Positions 7,323 to 13,693 of a stretch of 13,693 nt of DNA are shown piece by piece (within the stretch, counting starts at the first letter, position 1; every line of letters starts with the position of its first letter). A program made the position numbers and the translations under genes. Source of the DNA: JBBSEZ01 sp038239195 (lineage in GTDB: Bacteria; Planctomycetota; Planctomycetia; Gemmatales; Gemmataceae); the NCBI GenBank assembly GCA_038239195.1, contig JBBSEZ010000268.1, positions 1 through 13,693 on the forward strand. Reading direction: 5' to 3'. Under the pieces are notes generated by a model, which saw only the letters and a list, made by a program, of their open reading frames with translations, was not told the DNA's origin and did no database searches.

Positions 7323-8390
7323 ATGTCGAACGTCGAGAAACCGCAGTGTCCGGAGTGTGCCGGCGAATTCGACCTCTCCGTCCCCGAAGTCGATCGTCGC
7401 AACTTCCTCCGCGTCGTCGGGGGCACCACCGCCGTCCTGGCGGGCGCCGCCCTGACCGACGCCAACCTCGTCCCCGCCACCGCCCGTGCCGCCGCGCCCC
7501 TCGTCCGCAAGCCCAAGCCGGCCGAGGACCTCGTCCGCGAGCTCTTCAGCGGAATGTCCGAGGGGCAGAAGAAGCGCGTCGTCCGCCCCTGGAACCACGG
7601 CGCCGGCCCCGGGCGCATCGCCGCCCGCCTCGGCATGTACAACGCCCCCATCGAGCGCGGCGTCACCATCGCCAACGTGTACACCCCGGCCCAGCAGGAG
7701 CTCATCGAGCGCATCGTCAAGGCGATGTGCTCCGGCGACGACGGCTATCGGCGCATCAGCCGCAACGGCCGGTGGGACGCCAGCGGGGCGATGAAGAACT
7801 GTGGGGCGATGGTGTACGGCGACCCCCTCGGCAAGGACAAGTTCGCCTGGGTCTTCGCCGGCCATCACCTGACCATCCGCTGCGACGGCAACTCCGAGGA
7901 AGGCGCCGCCTTCGGGGGGCCGATGTACTACGGCCACAGCCCCCACGGGTACAGCCGCGGCAACATCTTCTTCTACCAGACGCGCAGCGTGATGACGCTC
8001 CACAACGCCCTGTCGGGCGCGCAGCGCGACAAGGCCGTCGTCAAGAAGGGCAAGCCCGGCGAGGGCGCCGGGTCGGTCCGCTTCAAGGCCCGCGCCGAGG
8101 ACCGGCCCGGCATCCGCACCGAGGACCTGACCAGGGACCAGAAGAAGCTCGTGCAGCAGGTGATGCGCGACATCCTCTCGCCCTACCGCCAGGAAGACGT
8201 CGATGAGGTCATGGCCATCGTCGCCAAGAACGGCGGGATGGACAAGATCCACATGGCGTTCTACCCCGACGGCCTGACCGACACCAAGGCCCCCTGGCAC
8301 TTCTGGCGCCTCGAGGGCCCCGGCTTCGTGTGGAACTATCGCGTGCTCGATCACGTCCACACGTTCGTCAACATCTCCAGCAAGATCTGA
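7323..8390 (+). CDS. DUF3500 domain protein with Tat signal
   Basis: This 355-residue protein is recognised as DUF3500 by its pattern. It has the WVFAGHHLTIRCDGN segment around residues 176-190, the MAFYPDGLTD region near 311-320 and the closing HFWRLEGPGFVWNYRVLDHVHTF block at about 326-348. The biochemical function of the family is not established. A Tat signal is visible: DRRNFLR at 24-30, then a hydrophobic stretch to about residue 47, with likely cleavage at ATARA-AAP near 56. The n-region before the twin arginines is unusually long and contains CPEC (residues 9-12). The start at 7323 is chosen over the upstream in-frame ATG at 7224 because AAAGGAA lies six bases upstream and the earlier codons run through the leader inverted repeat. 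It follows the WD40 gene by 157 bp and converges with the Rid-family gene. Function remains open, but it should act outside the cytoplasm. Confidence 0.88.
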   Translation: MSNVEKPQCPECAGEFDLSVPEVDRRNFLRVVGGTTAVLAGAALTDANLVPATARAAAPLVRKPKPAEDLVRELFSGMSEGQKKRVVRPWNHGAGPGRIAARLGMYNAPIERGVTIANVYTPAQQELIERIVKAMCSGDDGYRRISRNGRWDASGAMKNCGAMVYGDPLGKDKFAWVFAGHHLTIRCDGNSEEGAAFGGPMYYGHSPHGYSRGNIFFYQTRSVMTLHNALSGAQRDKAVVKKGKPGEGAGSVRFKARAEDRPGIRTEDLTRDQKKLVQQVMRDILSPYRQEDVDEVMAIVAKNGGMDKIHMAFYPDGLTDTKAPWHFWRLEGPGFVWNYRVLDHVHTFVNISSKI

Positions 8391-8397
8391 CGGCGCG

Positions 8398-8477
8398 GTG
8401 AGCCCGCTGTTGGCGAGGGGGGGGCGTGAGCCCCCCGTTGGCGCCTTCAACAGGGGGCTTACGCCTCCCCGCTCGCC
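8398..8477. terminator. Nested inverted repeat, probable bidirectional terminator or dispersed repeat
   Basis: The 86-bp gap between the convergent DUF3500 and Rid-family genes is filled by one structure. Positions 8412-8440 pair with 8448-8477 across a 7-base loop, with two mismatches, one bulge and a few wobble pairs. Each arm also folds alone. On the plus strand GGGGGGC and GCCCCCC flank GTGA (8419-8436). On the minus strand GGC and GCC flank GTAA, extended by GGG/CCC with a bulged A. Both loops are GNRA tetraloops in the transcript that leaves the neighbouring gene. GTGAGCCCGCTGTTGGCG at 8398-8415 recurs 28 bp later at 8426-8443 with two changes. The right arm touches the Rid stop codon. 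There is no T-run, so intrinsic termination is inferred from position and structure only. Confidence 0.6.
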
Positions 8478-8908
8478 TACGACGGGGCCACCGTCGCGAT
8501 CACCTTCAACTCGATGGCGATGGGCGTCGGCAGGCGGCTCACCTCGACCGTCGTGCGCGCCGGCTGGTTGGTCGTGAAGTGCTCGGCGTACAGCCGATTG
8601 TAGGTCGCGAAGTCGTCGCGCAGGTTGGTCAGGAAGACCGTCACGTCCACCACGTTCTCCCACGACGAGCCCGCCTCCTCCAGCACCGTGCGGACGTTGC
8701 GGAAAACCGCCCGGCACTGCTCGGCGACGTCGTAGCTGGCCAGCTCGCCGTCGGCATAGACGTTCCCCGGGACCTCGTTGGTGGATGGGTCGCGCGGGCC
8801 AATGCCGGAGAGGAAAAGGAGGTTGCCGACGCGCCGCGCGTGCGGATAGGCGCCGACCGGGCGGGGCGCGCCGGCCGCCCGGATTTCGCCGCTGGGTTGC
8901 TCGCTCAT
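8477..8908 (-). CDS. Rid (YjgF/YER057c/UK114) family protein, probable 2-aminomuconate deaminase
   Basis: This 143-residue protein has the length and fold signature of Rid-family deaminases: GNLLFLSGIGPRDP at 28-41, VVDVTVFLTNLRDDF at 86-100 and the closing TTVEVSRLPTPIAIELKVIA at 119-138. R125 corresponds to the conserved arginine that binds the substrate carboxylate in RidA. The N-terminal pattern, a YPHARR segment just before GNLLFLSG, resembles 2-aminomuconate deaminases (AmnD/NbaF type) more than the general RidA enzymes. The reaction would be hydrolytic deamination of 2-aminomuconate to 4-oxalocrotonate in the cytoplasm, forming a trimer as is usual for the family. The gene begins 11 bp after the aldehyde dehydrogenase. 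An in-frame ATG at 8923 overlaps the dehydrogenase stop as ATGA, so the start could be there, and in either case translation is probably coupled. The dehydrogenase neighbour supports the specific substrate. A generic imine deaminase is the alternative. Confidence 0.85.
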   Translation of the reverse strand: MSEQPSGEIRAAGAPRPVGAYPHARRVGNLLFLSGIGPRDPSTNEVPGNVYADGELASYDVAEQCRAVFRNVRTVLEEAGSSWENVVDVTVFLTNLRDDFATYNRLYAEHFTTNQPARTTVEVSRLPTPIAIELKVIATVAPS

Positions 8909-8919
8909 GCTCCGTGCCC

Positions 8920-10377
8920 TCATCCCTCCGCGGCATACTTGACGCACACCGTCTTCGGCTCCGTGAAGAAGCGCAGCGCCTCCTCCCCGCCCTCCCGGCC
9001 AACGCCGCTGTTCTTGGTCCCGCCGAACGGCACGCGCAGGTCGCGCAGCAGCCAGCAGTTCACCCACACCGTCCCGCACTCCAGCCGTTCCGCCACGCGG
9101 TGCGCTCGCCCCAGGTCGGCCGTCCACAGCGACGCCGACAGGCCGTAGGCCGTCCCGTTGGCGAGCCGCACCGCCTCGTCCTCGTCGTCGAACGGGGCGA
9201 TGGTCACCACCGGGCCAAACACCTCTTCTTGATTGACCCGACACTCGGCGCCCAAATCGACGATGACCGTCGGCTCGAGGAAGAACCCGCCCTTGCAGTG
9301 GTCCGGTAGCGCCGAGGGGGGCCTCCCGCCGCAGAGGATCGTTCCGCCCTCCTCGCGCGCCAGGCGGACGTAGGAGAGGACCTTGTCGAGGTGGGCGCGC
9401 GAGATTAGCGCCCCCTGATCGACGTCGTCGGCCAGGGGGTCGCCGACCTTCAGCTTGCGTGCCGCGGCGGTGAAGCGCTCGACGAAGGCGGGGTAGAGCG
9501 CCCGCTCCACGTAGATGCGCGAGCCGCACAGGCAGATCTCGCCCTGGTTCTCGAACGCGGCGCGCACGGCGGCAGGCACCACCTCGTCGAGGGGAGAGTC
9601 GGCGAAGACGACCGTCGGGTTCTTGCCGCCCATCTCGAGCGCGACCTTCTTGAAGAGCGGCCCCGCCGTTCGCGCGATCTCAGCCCCGGTGGCGGTGCCT
9701 CCCGTGAAGGAGATGGTCGGGACGGCCGGGTGGGCGACGAGGGCCGCGCCGGCGGTGGGGCCCCTGCCGTGAACCACGTTGAACACGCCCGACGGAAGGC
9801 CGACCTCCTGCGCCAGCTCGGTGAGCCGATGGGCCGTGGTCGGCGTCAGTTCGGACGGCTTGGCCACGACGGTGTTGCCCGTCGCCAGCGCCGGGGCGAC
9901 CTTCCAGGTGAAGAGGTAGAGGGGTAGGTTCCAGGGGGAGATCAGCCCCGCGACGCCGCGCGGGGCGCGCAGGACGTAGTTGAGGGCGACTCGATCGGTA
10001 CGGTAGGCCTCCGAGTGCCAGTGCAAGATGGCCGTCGCGAAGAAGCGAAGGTTGCTCGCCGCTCGCGGGACGTCCAGCGCGCGGGCCAGGCGCACCGTCT
10101 TGCCGGTGTCGATACACTCCGCTTTCGCCAGCGCCTCGCCGTCGGCGTCGATGCGCTCGGCGAGGGCCAGGAGCAGGCGCGACCGCTCGCTGGCGGGCGC
10201 CTTCGACCACGCCGGAAAGGCACGGCGCGCCGCGGCCACGGCGAGCGCCACGTCGGCCGCGCCGGAGCCCGGAACGCGCGCCACGACTTGCCCGGTCGCC
10301 GGGGCCACCTTGTCGAGCTCCTGGCCCGACTCGGCGGGGCGGTGCTGCCCGTCGATGAAGTTGCGGATCGCGAGCAT
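8920..10377 (-). CDS. NAD-dependent aldehyde dehydrogenase, ALDH8A1/2-aminomuconic semialdehyde dehydrogenase type
   Basis: This complete 485-residue aldehyde dehydrogenase closely follows the human ALDH8A1 and bacterial AmnC/NbaE pattern. Matching segments are ENFIDG-like NFIDG at 6-10, VAGLISPWNLPLYLFTWK at 142-159, AKPSELT at 172-178, SFTGG at 223-227 and FENQGEICLCGSR at 275-287. Catalytic residues by alignment to the family are C282 (nucleophile), E248 in LEMGGKNP (general base), N150 (oxyanion) and K173 (cofactor). R105 in DVPRA and R461 in GREGG sit where I recall arginines that bind the substrate carboxylate in 2-aminomuconate semialdehyde dehydrogenase. It would oxidise 2-aminomuconate 6-semialdehyde to 2-aminomuconate with NAD in the cytoplasm. 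The start at 10377 is supported by GGAGGAG upstream and by the family N-terminus. The following gene encodes a matching deaminase. A 2-hydroxymuconic semialdehyde substrate is the main alternative. Confidence 0.92.
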   Translation of the reverse strand: MLAIRNFIDGQHRPAESGQELDKVAPATGQVVARVPGSGAADVALAVAAARRAFPAWSKAPASERSRLLLALAERIDADGEALAKAECIDTGKTVRLARALDVPRAASNLRFFATAILHWHSEAYRTDRVALNYVLRAPRGVAGLISPWNLPLYLFTWKVAPALATGNTVVAKPSELTPTTAHRLTELAQEVGLPSGVFNVVHGRGPTAGAALVAHPAVPTISFTGGTATGAEIARTAGPLFKKVALEMGGKNPTVVFADSPLDEVVPAAVRAAFENQGEICLCGSRIYVERALYPAFVERFTAAARKLKVGDPLADDVDQGALISRAHLDKVLSYVRLAREEGGTILCGGRPPSALPDHCKGGFFLEPTVIVDLGAECRVNQEEVFGPVVTIAPFDDEDEAVRLANGTAYGLSASLWTADLGRAHRVAERLECGTVWVNCWLLRDLRVPFGGTKNSGVGREGGEEALRFFTEPKTVCVKYAAEG

Positions 10378-10401
10378 CAAGGAGCTCCTCCGAAGATCGC
10401 C

Positions 10402-10444
10402 AAGCCGCAAGCGGCGCACTTCGAGGGCCCGCCGCTTGCGGCTT
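10402..10444. repeat. 15-bp perfect inverted repeat between zinc-ribbon and dehydrogenase genes
   Basis: AAGCCGCAAGCGGCG (10402-10416) and CGCCGCTTGCGGCTT (10430-10444) are perfect inverted copies around a 13-base spacer. Each arm contains its own small palindrome (GCCGC-AA-GCGGC), so alternative folds exist. It sits in the 84-bp gap between two minus-strand genes. It may be a terminator or attenuator after the zinc-ribbon gene, although no T-run follows. It could also be a dispersed planctomycete palindrome. Confidence 0.7.
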
Positions 10445-10461
10445 AAGCGGTCCCGCCGCCC

Positions 10462-10911
10462 TCACGTCGCCAGGTAGAACCTCCCCACCAGCAGCCCGGC
10501 CCCGAAGGCGATCGCCAGCAGCACGATCAGCCCCACCGTCAGCACCGTTGCCAACGTCGGCGATACCACGACCCCCGGCTGCTCGGGCGGAACGATCGCG
10601 GGCAATGTCCCTCCCATTGGGCCCATCGGCGCAAACGGTTGAGGCATCGGCCCAGGCATCGGCCCTGGGGGAAGCGGCAGGGGAGGGGGGGCGGGGCGGG
10701 CGGGGGAGGAGGCCGACGGGTGCAGAAAATCGTCGAAGTCCTCGCGCTCGAACAGAGGTGCGGGGGGAGCGCTGGTGGCGACGGGCGCGCTTTCACTCAG
10801 CGGCACGGTCACGGAGTTGTGGCAATTGGGACACTGCACCGTCTTGCCCGCCTTGCGGTGGGCGATGCCCATGAGTTGGTTGCAATGTTCGCAGCGAAAG
10901 CGGATCGGCAT
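10462..10911 (-). CDS. Small zinc-ribbon, proline-rich, single-pass membrane protein
   Basis: The 149-residue product begins with a zinc ribbon: C7-x2-C10 and C27-x2-C30 in FRCEHCNQLMGI and VQCPNCHNSV. A low-complexity proline/methionine/glycine linker follows (about 69-113), then one transmembrane helix at about 119-143, leaving almost nothing beyond it. Without a signal peptide the ribbon is likely cytoplasmic and the protein tail-anchored. Similar short zinc-ribbon plus linker plus helix proteins are frequent in planctomycetes, and their role is unknown. It is the first minus-strand gene upstream of the dehydrogenase, separated by 84 bp that contain the inverted repeat, so co-transcription is possible but not assured. 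The ribosome site before 10911 is weak. Confidence 0.8.
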   Translation of the reverse strand: MPIRFRCEHCNQLMGIAHRKAGKTVQCPNCHNSVTVPLSESAPVATSAPPAPLFEREDFDDFLHPSASSPARPAPPPLPLPPGPMPGPMPQPFAPMGPMGGTLPAIVPPEQPGVVVSPTLATVLTVGLIVLLAIAFGAGLLVGRFYLAT

Positions 10912-10947
10912 GGACGACAGCCCCGAGGCCCTGATGGCAATGCCTCT

Positions 10948-10976
10948 ATTGTCGCCATGCGGCCGCGCGGATGCAA
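10948..10976 (-). promoter_or_regulatory. Candidate promoter for the zinc-ribbon gene
   Basis: On the minus strand TTGCAT (10976-10971) and GACAAT (10953-10948) are 17 bp apart, matching three and four of six consensus positions. The -10 lies about 37 bp upstream of the start codon. It is one side of the 161-bp divergent region 10912-11072. Evidence is weak and based only on spacing and position. Confidence 0.3.
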
Positions 10977-10984
10977 CTGTTCCC

Positions 10985-11014
10985 TTGACGGCGGGGGCTC
11001 GGGAGGGAGAGAAT
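10985..11014 (+). promoter_or_regulatory. Candidate promoter for the hydrolase-like gene
   Basis: TTGACG (10985-10990, five of six matches) and GAGAAT (11009-11014, four of six matches) are separated by 18 bp. The start codon at 11073 would leave a leader of about 50 bases. The placement in a divergent intergenic region supports it, and no experimental support is available from sequence. Confidence 0.4.
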
Positions 11015-11072
11015 GCCTTTGGGTTGTCCAGGGGGAGTTGGTGCTACTCCCCACGAGAACGGAGCTACCCGC

Positions 11073-13511
11073 ATGTCCAACCTTAGCCGTGCCCCGCGAG
11101 GCCGCCACCCGGTCGGCCTCGCGCTCCTCGTTGTGGCCTTCTTTCTCGTCGCCGTCGGCGCAACTCGCGCCGACCTGATCTTTCTCAAGGACGGCTTCGT
11201 CTTGCAGGGCAAGGTGAAGCGCGAGGGCGTCACCGAGATCGACCCCGTCACCCGCGAGGCCGTCTTCATGCCGCGCGGCTTCTTCACCCTCGACGACGGC
11301 CCGCGCCGCATCGTCTTCAGCCCCACCCAGGTGCGCGTCGCCGAGCGCTCCCCCGTTCTCGTCGAGGAGCGATTTCCCCGCGCCGCCATGTCCAAGCTCT
11401 TCAACCCCGGGATCATGCCCCCCATCGCCGACGTCGTCGAGACCGGGGAGTGGAACCAGAAGTGGCAGCGCGAGTACTGGGCCCGCACACCCAATGCGGA
11501 CAAGACCGGCCTCGTTCAGCAGGTCACGCTCATCACGCCCTATCACGTGCGCGTCGATGCCGTCACCAAGTTCTTCTGGGCCTGCGCCTACCTCACCAAG
11601 GAGTTCGACCCCGAGACCATCGCCAAGCTCCTCGCCATGGACCCCAAGTTGACGGAGACCGACCCCAAGCTGAAGCCCGCTGACATTGTTGCCCGGCGCA
11701 TGCGCAAGGTCGATTTCTTCGCCCAGGCCGGCTGGTTCCGCTACTCCGAGCGCGAGCTGAGCCGGATCGAGAAGGACTACCCCGCCGAAAAGAAGCGCGT
11801 CGCCGCCGCCCGCAAGTCGCTGGCGACGATGCAGGCCCGCGAGCGCTTCGAGGACATGAAGCGCTGGCAGCGCGGCGGGCGGCACCAGGACGTGCGCGAC
11901 GCCCTCGCCGACTTCCCCGAGAAGGCGGCCCCCGAAAACCTCCTGGTGGACGTCCGCGAAATGCGCGCCAAGTACAAGCGCATCGATGCCCAGCTCAAGG
12001 ACGCCGCGAAGTATCTGACGGCGTGCGCCAAGGAGACGACCGAGGCGAAGTACGCCCGGCTGGTGGCGGCCGCGGCGGTCATCCGCTCCGAGCTCCACTT
12101 CGAGAACGTGGGCCGGCTCGACGCCTTTCTGGGCCAGGCGCGCCAGGCGGAGCGCCAGAAGAACAAGCGCTTCAAGCCGTCGTACTCGGCGCCCGAACTG
12201 CTCAGCCTGGCCGTCACCGGCTGGCTGCTCGGCAGCTCGTCGTCGGAGGCGCGGCCCGAGAGCGCCATCGCCCTGTGGCAGACGCGCGGCCTGGTCCTCA
12301 AGTATTGCCAGACCGACGACCCCGACACGCGTAAAGACTCGTTGCGGGCGATCGAGCGCCTCAGCCCCAAGGTCGAGATCGACGAGGTGGCGCAGCTCAT
12401 CCCGCAGCTCCCCCCGATCGAGCCCGAGACGAAGCTCGACACGCGCACGACGCCCGTGATGCTGGGCGCGGGCCGGCGCGGGACGACCTACCAGCTCAAG
12501 CTCCCGCCGGAGTACACGCACAATCGGCCCTATCCCGTGCTGATCGCGCTGCACCGCTCCGGCGAGAAGGCCAAGGCCATGATCGAGCGCTTTGGCGACG
12601 CCGCCGCCGAGAACGGCTACGTGCTGGCGGCGCCCGCCTGGGAGGCTGGCCTCGGCAACGGCTACACCTACACGGAGGACGAGCACGCCCACGTCCTGCG
12701 CACCGTGGCCGACCTGCGCCGCCGCTTCCGTATCGACTCCGACCGCGTCTTCCTGTTCGGCCTGGAAGAGGGCGGCAAGATGGCCTTCGACGTTGGCCTC
12801 GCGCACCCCAGCCTCTTCGCGGGCGTGATGCCGATGTCGGCCAGTGCCACGCTCTTCCCCGACCGCTACTGGCGCAACGCCCAGTACCTGCCGATGTACG
12901 TGGTCACGGGAACGCGCACCGGCGACACGCACAAGCAGGTGAAGGCCCGCTTCGAGGAGTGGACGCTGCGCGGCTACCCGTCGCTGTGGATCGACTACAA
13001 GAACCGCGGCCACGAGTGGTTCGCCGGCGAGGTGCCGTTCCTGTTCGACTGGATGAACCGCCAGCGCCGCGCGTTCCCCCTGCGCCAGCTCGGCACCGAT
13101 GGGCTGGGCGGGTCGTTCGGCAACGAGTTCACCTCGCTCCGCGAGGCCGACAACCGCTTCTACTGGCTGACGACGAGCGGCACCTACGCCCGCAACACGG
13201 CGACGGCGGCGAGCTGGCGGGCGAGCAAGATCAACCCGGCCATGGTGTCGGCGCGCGTCGATAACGAGCAGAACGAGATCAACATCAAGGCGACGGGGAT
13301 GCGCTACCTCACCGTCTGGCTGGGCCGCACTCCCAAGGGGACGTACCTGCTCGACCTCGACAAGCCGCTGACGGTGCGCGTCGGCTTCAAGAACTACGTG
13401 TTCCGCAAGCGCATCGCGCCGAGCCTCAAGGTGCTGCTCGACGACCTCCAGGCGCGCAGCGACCGGGAGCACCTGTTCGTCGCCAAGATCGAGATCGACC
13501 TGTCGAAATAA
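11073..13511 (+). CDS. Secreted alpha/beta-hydrolase-like protein with glutamate at the nucleophile position
   Basis: This 812-residue protein has an N-terminal signal peptide or anchor (hydrophobic 14-30, TRA-DL near 33). A short ADLIFLKDGFVLQGKV domain of a type common in secreted planctomycete proteins follows. Residues 110-445 are mostly helical and charged, probably partly coiled coil. Residues 470-665 form an alpha/beta-hydrolase domain: YPVLIALHRSG at 487-497, then the elbow VFLFGLEEGGKMAFDVGLAHP at 559-579 and DYKNRGHEWFAGE at 641-653. The elbow normally reads G-x-S-x-G, but here residue 565 is Glu, so an esterase reaction is doubtful although H647 is kept. The C-terminal part (about 690-812) contains YLLDLDKPLTVRV, a tail I associate with planctomycete esterase-like proteins. 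The start at 11073 has a GGAG eight bases upstream, and an in-frame ATG at 11013 overlaps the candidate promoter. Its function is unknown: a binding protein or an unusual enzyme. Confidence 0.85.
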   Translation: MSNLSRAPRGRHPVGLALLVVAFFLVAVGATRADLIFLKDGFVLQGKVKREGVTEIDPVTREAVFMPRGFFTLDDGPRRIVFSPTQVRVAERSPVLVEERFPRAAMSKLFNPGIMPPIADVVETGEWNQKWQREYWARTPNADKTGLVQQVTLITPYHVRVDAVTKFFWACAYLTKEFDPETIAKLLAMDPKLTETDPKLKPADIVARRMRKVDFFAQAGWFRYSERELSRIEKDYPAEKKRVAAARKSLATMQARERFEDMKRWQRGGRHQDVRDALADFPEKAAPENLLVDVREMRAKYKRIDAQLKDAAKYLTACAKETTEAKYARLVAAAAVIRSELHFENVGRLDAFLGQARQAERQKNKRFKPSYSAPELLSLAVTGWLLGSSSSEARPESAIALWQTRGLVLKYCQTDDPDTRKDSLRAIERLSPKVEIDEVAQLIPQLPPIEPETKLDTRTTPVMLGAGRRGTTYQLKLPPEYTHNRPYPVLIALHRSGEKAKAMIERFGDAAAENGYVLAAPAWEAGLGNGYTYTEDEHAHVLRTVADLRRRFRIDSDRVFLFGLEEGGKMAFDVGLAHPSLFAGVMPMSASATLFPDRYWRNAQYLPMYVVTGTRTGDTHKQVKARFEEWTLRGYPSLWIDYKNRGHEWFAGEVPFLFDWMNRQRRAFPLRQLGTDGLGGSFGNEFTSLREADNRFYWLTTSGTYARNTATAASWRASKINPAMVSARVDNEQNEINIKATGMRYLTVWLGRTPKGTYLLDLDKPLTVRVGFKNYVFRKRIAPSLKVLLDDLQARSDREHLFVAKIEIDLSK

Positions 13512-13528
13512 GCGCGCCTCCCGCGCTT
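13510..13528 (+). terminator. Hairpin overlapping the stop codon of the hydrolase-like gene
   Basis: AAGCGCG (beginning inside the TAA stop codon) and CGCGCTT form a perfect 7-bp stem around CCTCC. It is well placed to end the transcript, but only a mixed sequence (GCAATTCG) follows rather than a T-run, so the terminator call is tentative. Confidence 0.45.
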
Positions 13529-13562
13529 GCAATTCGACCAATCCCCCTCCATCCGGGCGCAT

Positions 13563-13693
13563 TCAGGGTTTGTCGGCCACAGGGGCACCAACGATTGGTG
13601 CCGCAAAAGCCAGGGAGTGAAGGTGTTGCAATCTGCCAGCCTTGGCGAACGAGCGAAGCATGAGCATGGCTTCGGCGCTCTGCTTGTGCCAGA
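13563..13693 (-). CDS. C-terminal end of an ORF entering from the right, possibly a transposase
   Basis: An open frame runs from the right window edge to a TGA at 13563, giving 42 residues that begin WHKQSAEAMLMLRSFAKAGR. The K-x-S-AEAML-x-LRS-x-KAGR pattern recalls the C-terminal end of ISKra4-like transposases of planctomycetes, but 42 residues are too few to be sure. The segment contains an 8-bp palindrome (GGCACCAA and TTGGTGCC around CGA, 13584-13602) within the coding frame. It is convergent with the hydrolase-like gene, 51 bp away. The alternative is that this is non-coding sequence or a decayed element. Confidence 0.35.
   Translation of the reverse strand, partial: WHKQSAEAMLMLRSFAKAGRLQHLHSLAFAAPIVGAPVADKP

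Noticed and set aside
7209..9002. A 597-codon minus-strand open frame crossing DUF3500 and the Rid gene
   Set aside because: It runs antisense to DUF3500, through the convergent inverted repeat, and out of frame over the Rid and dehydrogenase genes. No domain is recognisable.
10809..13562. A 917-codon open frame on the minus strand, antisense to the hydrolase-like gene
   Set aside because: It is a shadow of the GC-rich plus-strand gene, with low-complexity Arg/Ala/Leu/Gly/Val content and no domain. The plus frame has a signal peptide and recognisable domains.

Overview
The window looks like chromosomal DNA of a planctomycete, most likely of the Gemmata group (order level is inference). The evidence is high GC, a Tat-exported DUF1501 protein paired with a DUF1549/DUF1553 protein, WD40 proteins of the Gemmata type with a helical C-terminal tail, a DUF3500 protein, and several GC-rich intergenic palindromes. 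No tRNA, rRNA, CRISPR array or complete mobile element was seen.

Layout. Positions 18-4203 (minus strand) hold a probable three-gene operon, read from right to left: an exported DUF1549/DUF1553 protein with a CxxCH motif, an exported DUF1501 protein, and a cytoplasmic seven-bladed WD40 protein. A cluster of three small palindromes lies between the first two genes. A 172-bp divergent promoter region (4204-4375) separates this operon from a large plus-strand gene (4376-7165) for a secreted WD40 protein with about 14 repeats and a HEAT-like tail. A Tat-exported DUF3500 protein follows (7323-8390). Between it and the next gene, which is convergent, lies a nested inverted repeat that probably terminates transcription from both sides.

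Positions 8477-10911 (minus strand) hold a second probable operon, read from right to left: a small zinc-ribbon membrane protein, an aldehyde dehydrogenase closely resembling ALDH8A1/2-aminomuconic semialdehyde dehydrogenase, and a Rid-family protein resembling 2-aminomuconate deaminase. The last two would catalyse consecutive steps of 3-hydroxyanthranilate (kynurenine/tryptophan) meta-cleavage. A 15-bp inverted repeat lies between the first two genes. A second divergent promoter region (10912-11072) leads to a large secreted protein (11073-13511) with an alpha/beta-hydrolase domain whose nucleophile-elbow serine is replaced by glutamate. At the right edge the last 42 codons of a minus-strand ORF, possibly a transposase tail, enter the window.

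No clearly new defence or mobile system is visible. The points most worth a second look are the probable pseudo-hydrolase, the aminomuconate enzyme pair, the divergent pair of WD40-containing units, and three kinds of intergenic palindrome placed at gene ends. Several hairpins of two kinds present GNRA tetraloops in the strand read from the neighbouring genes.
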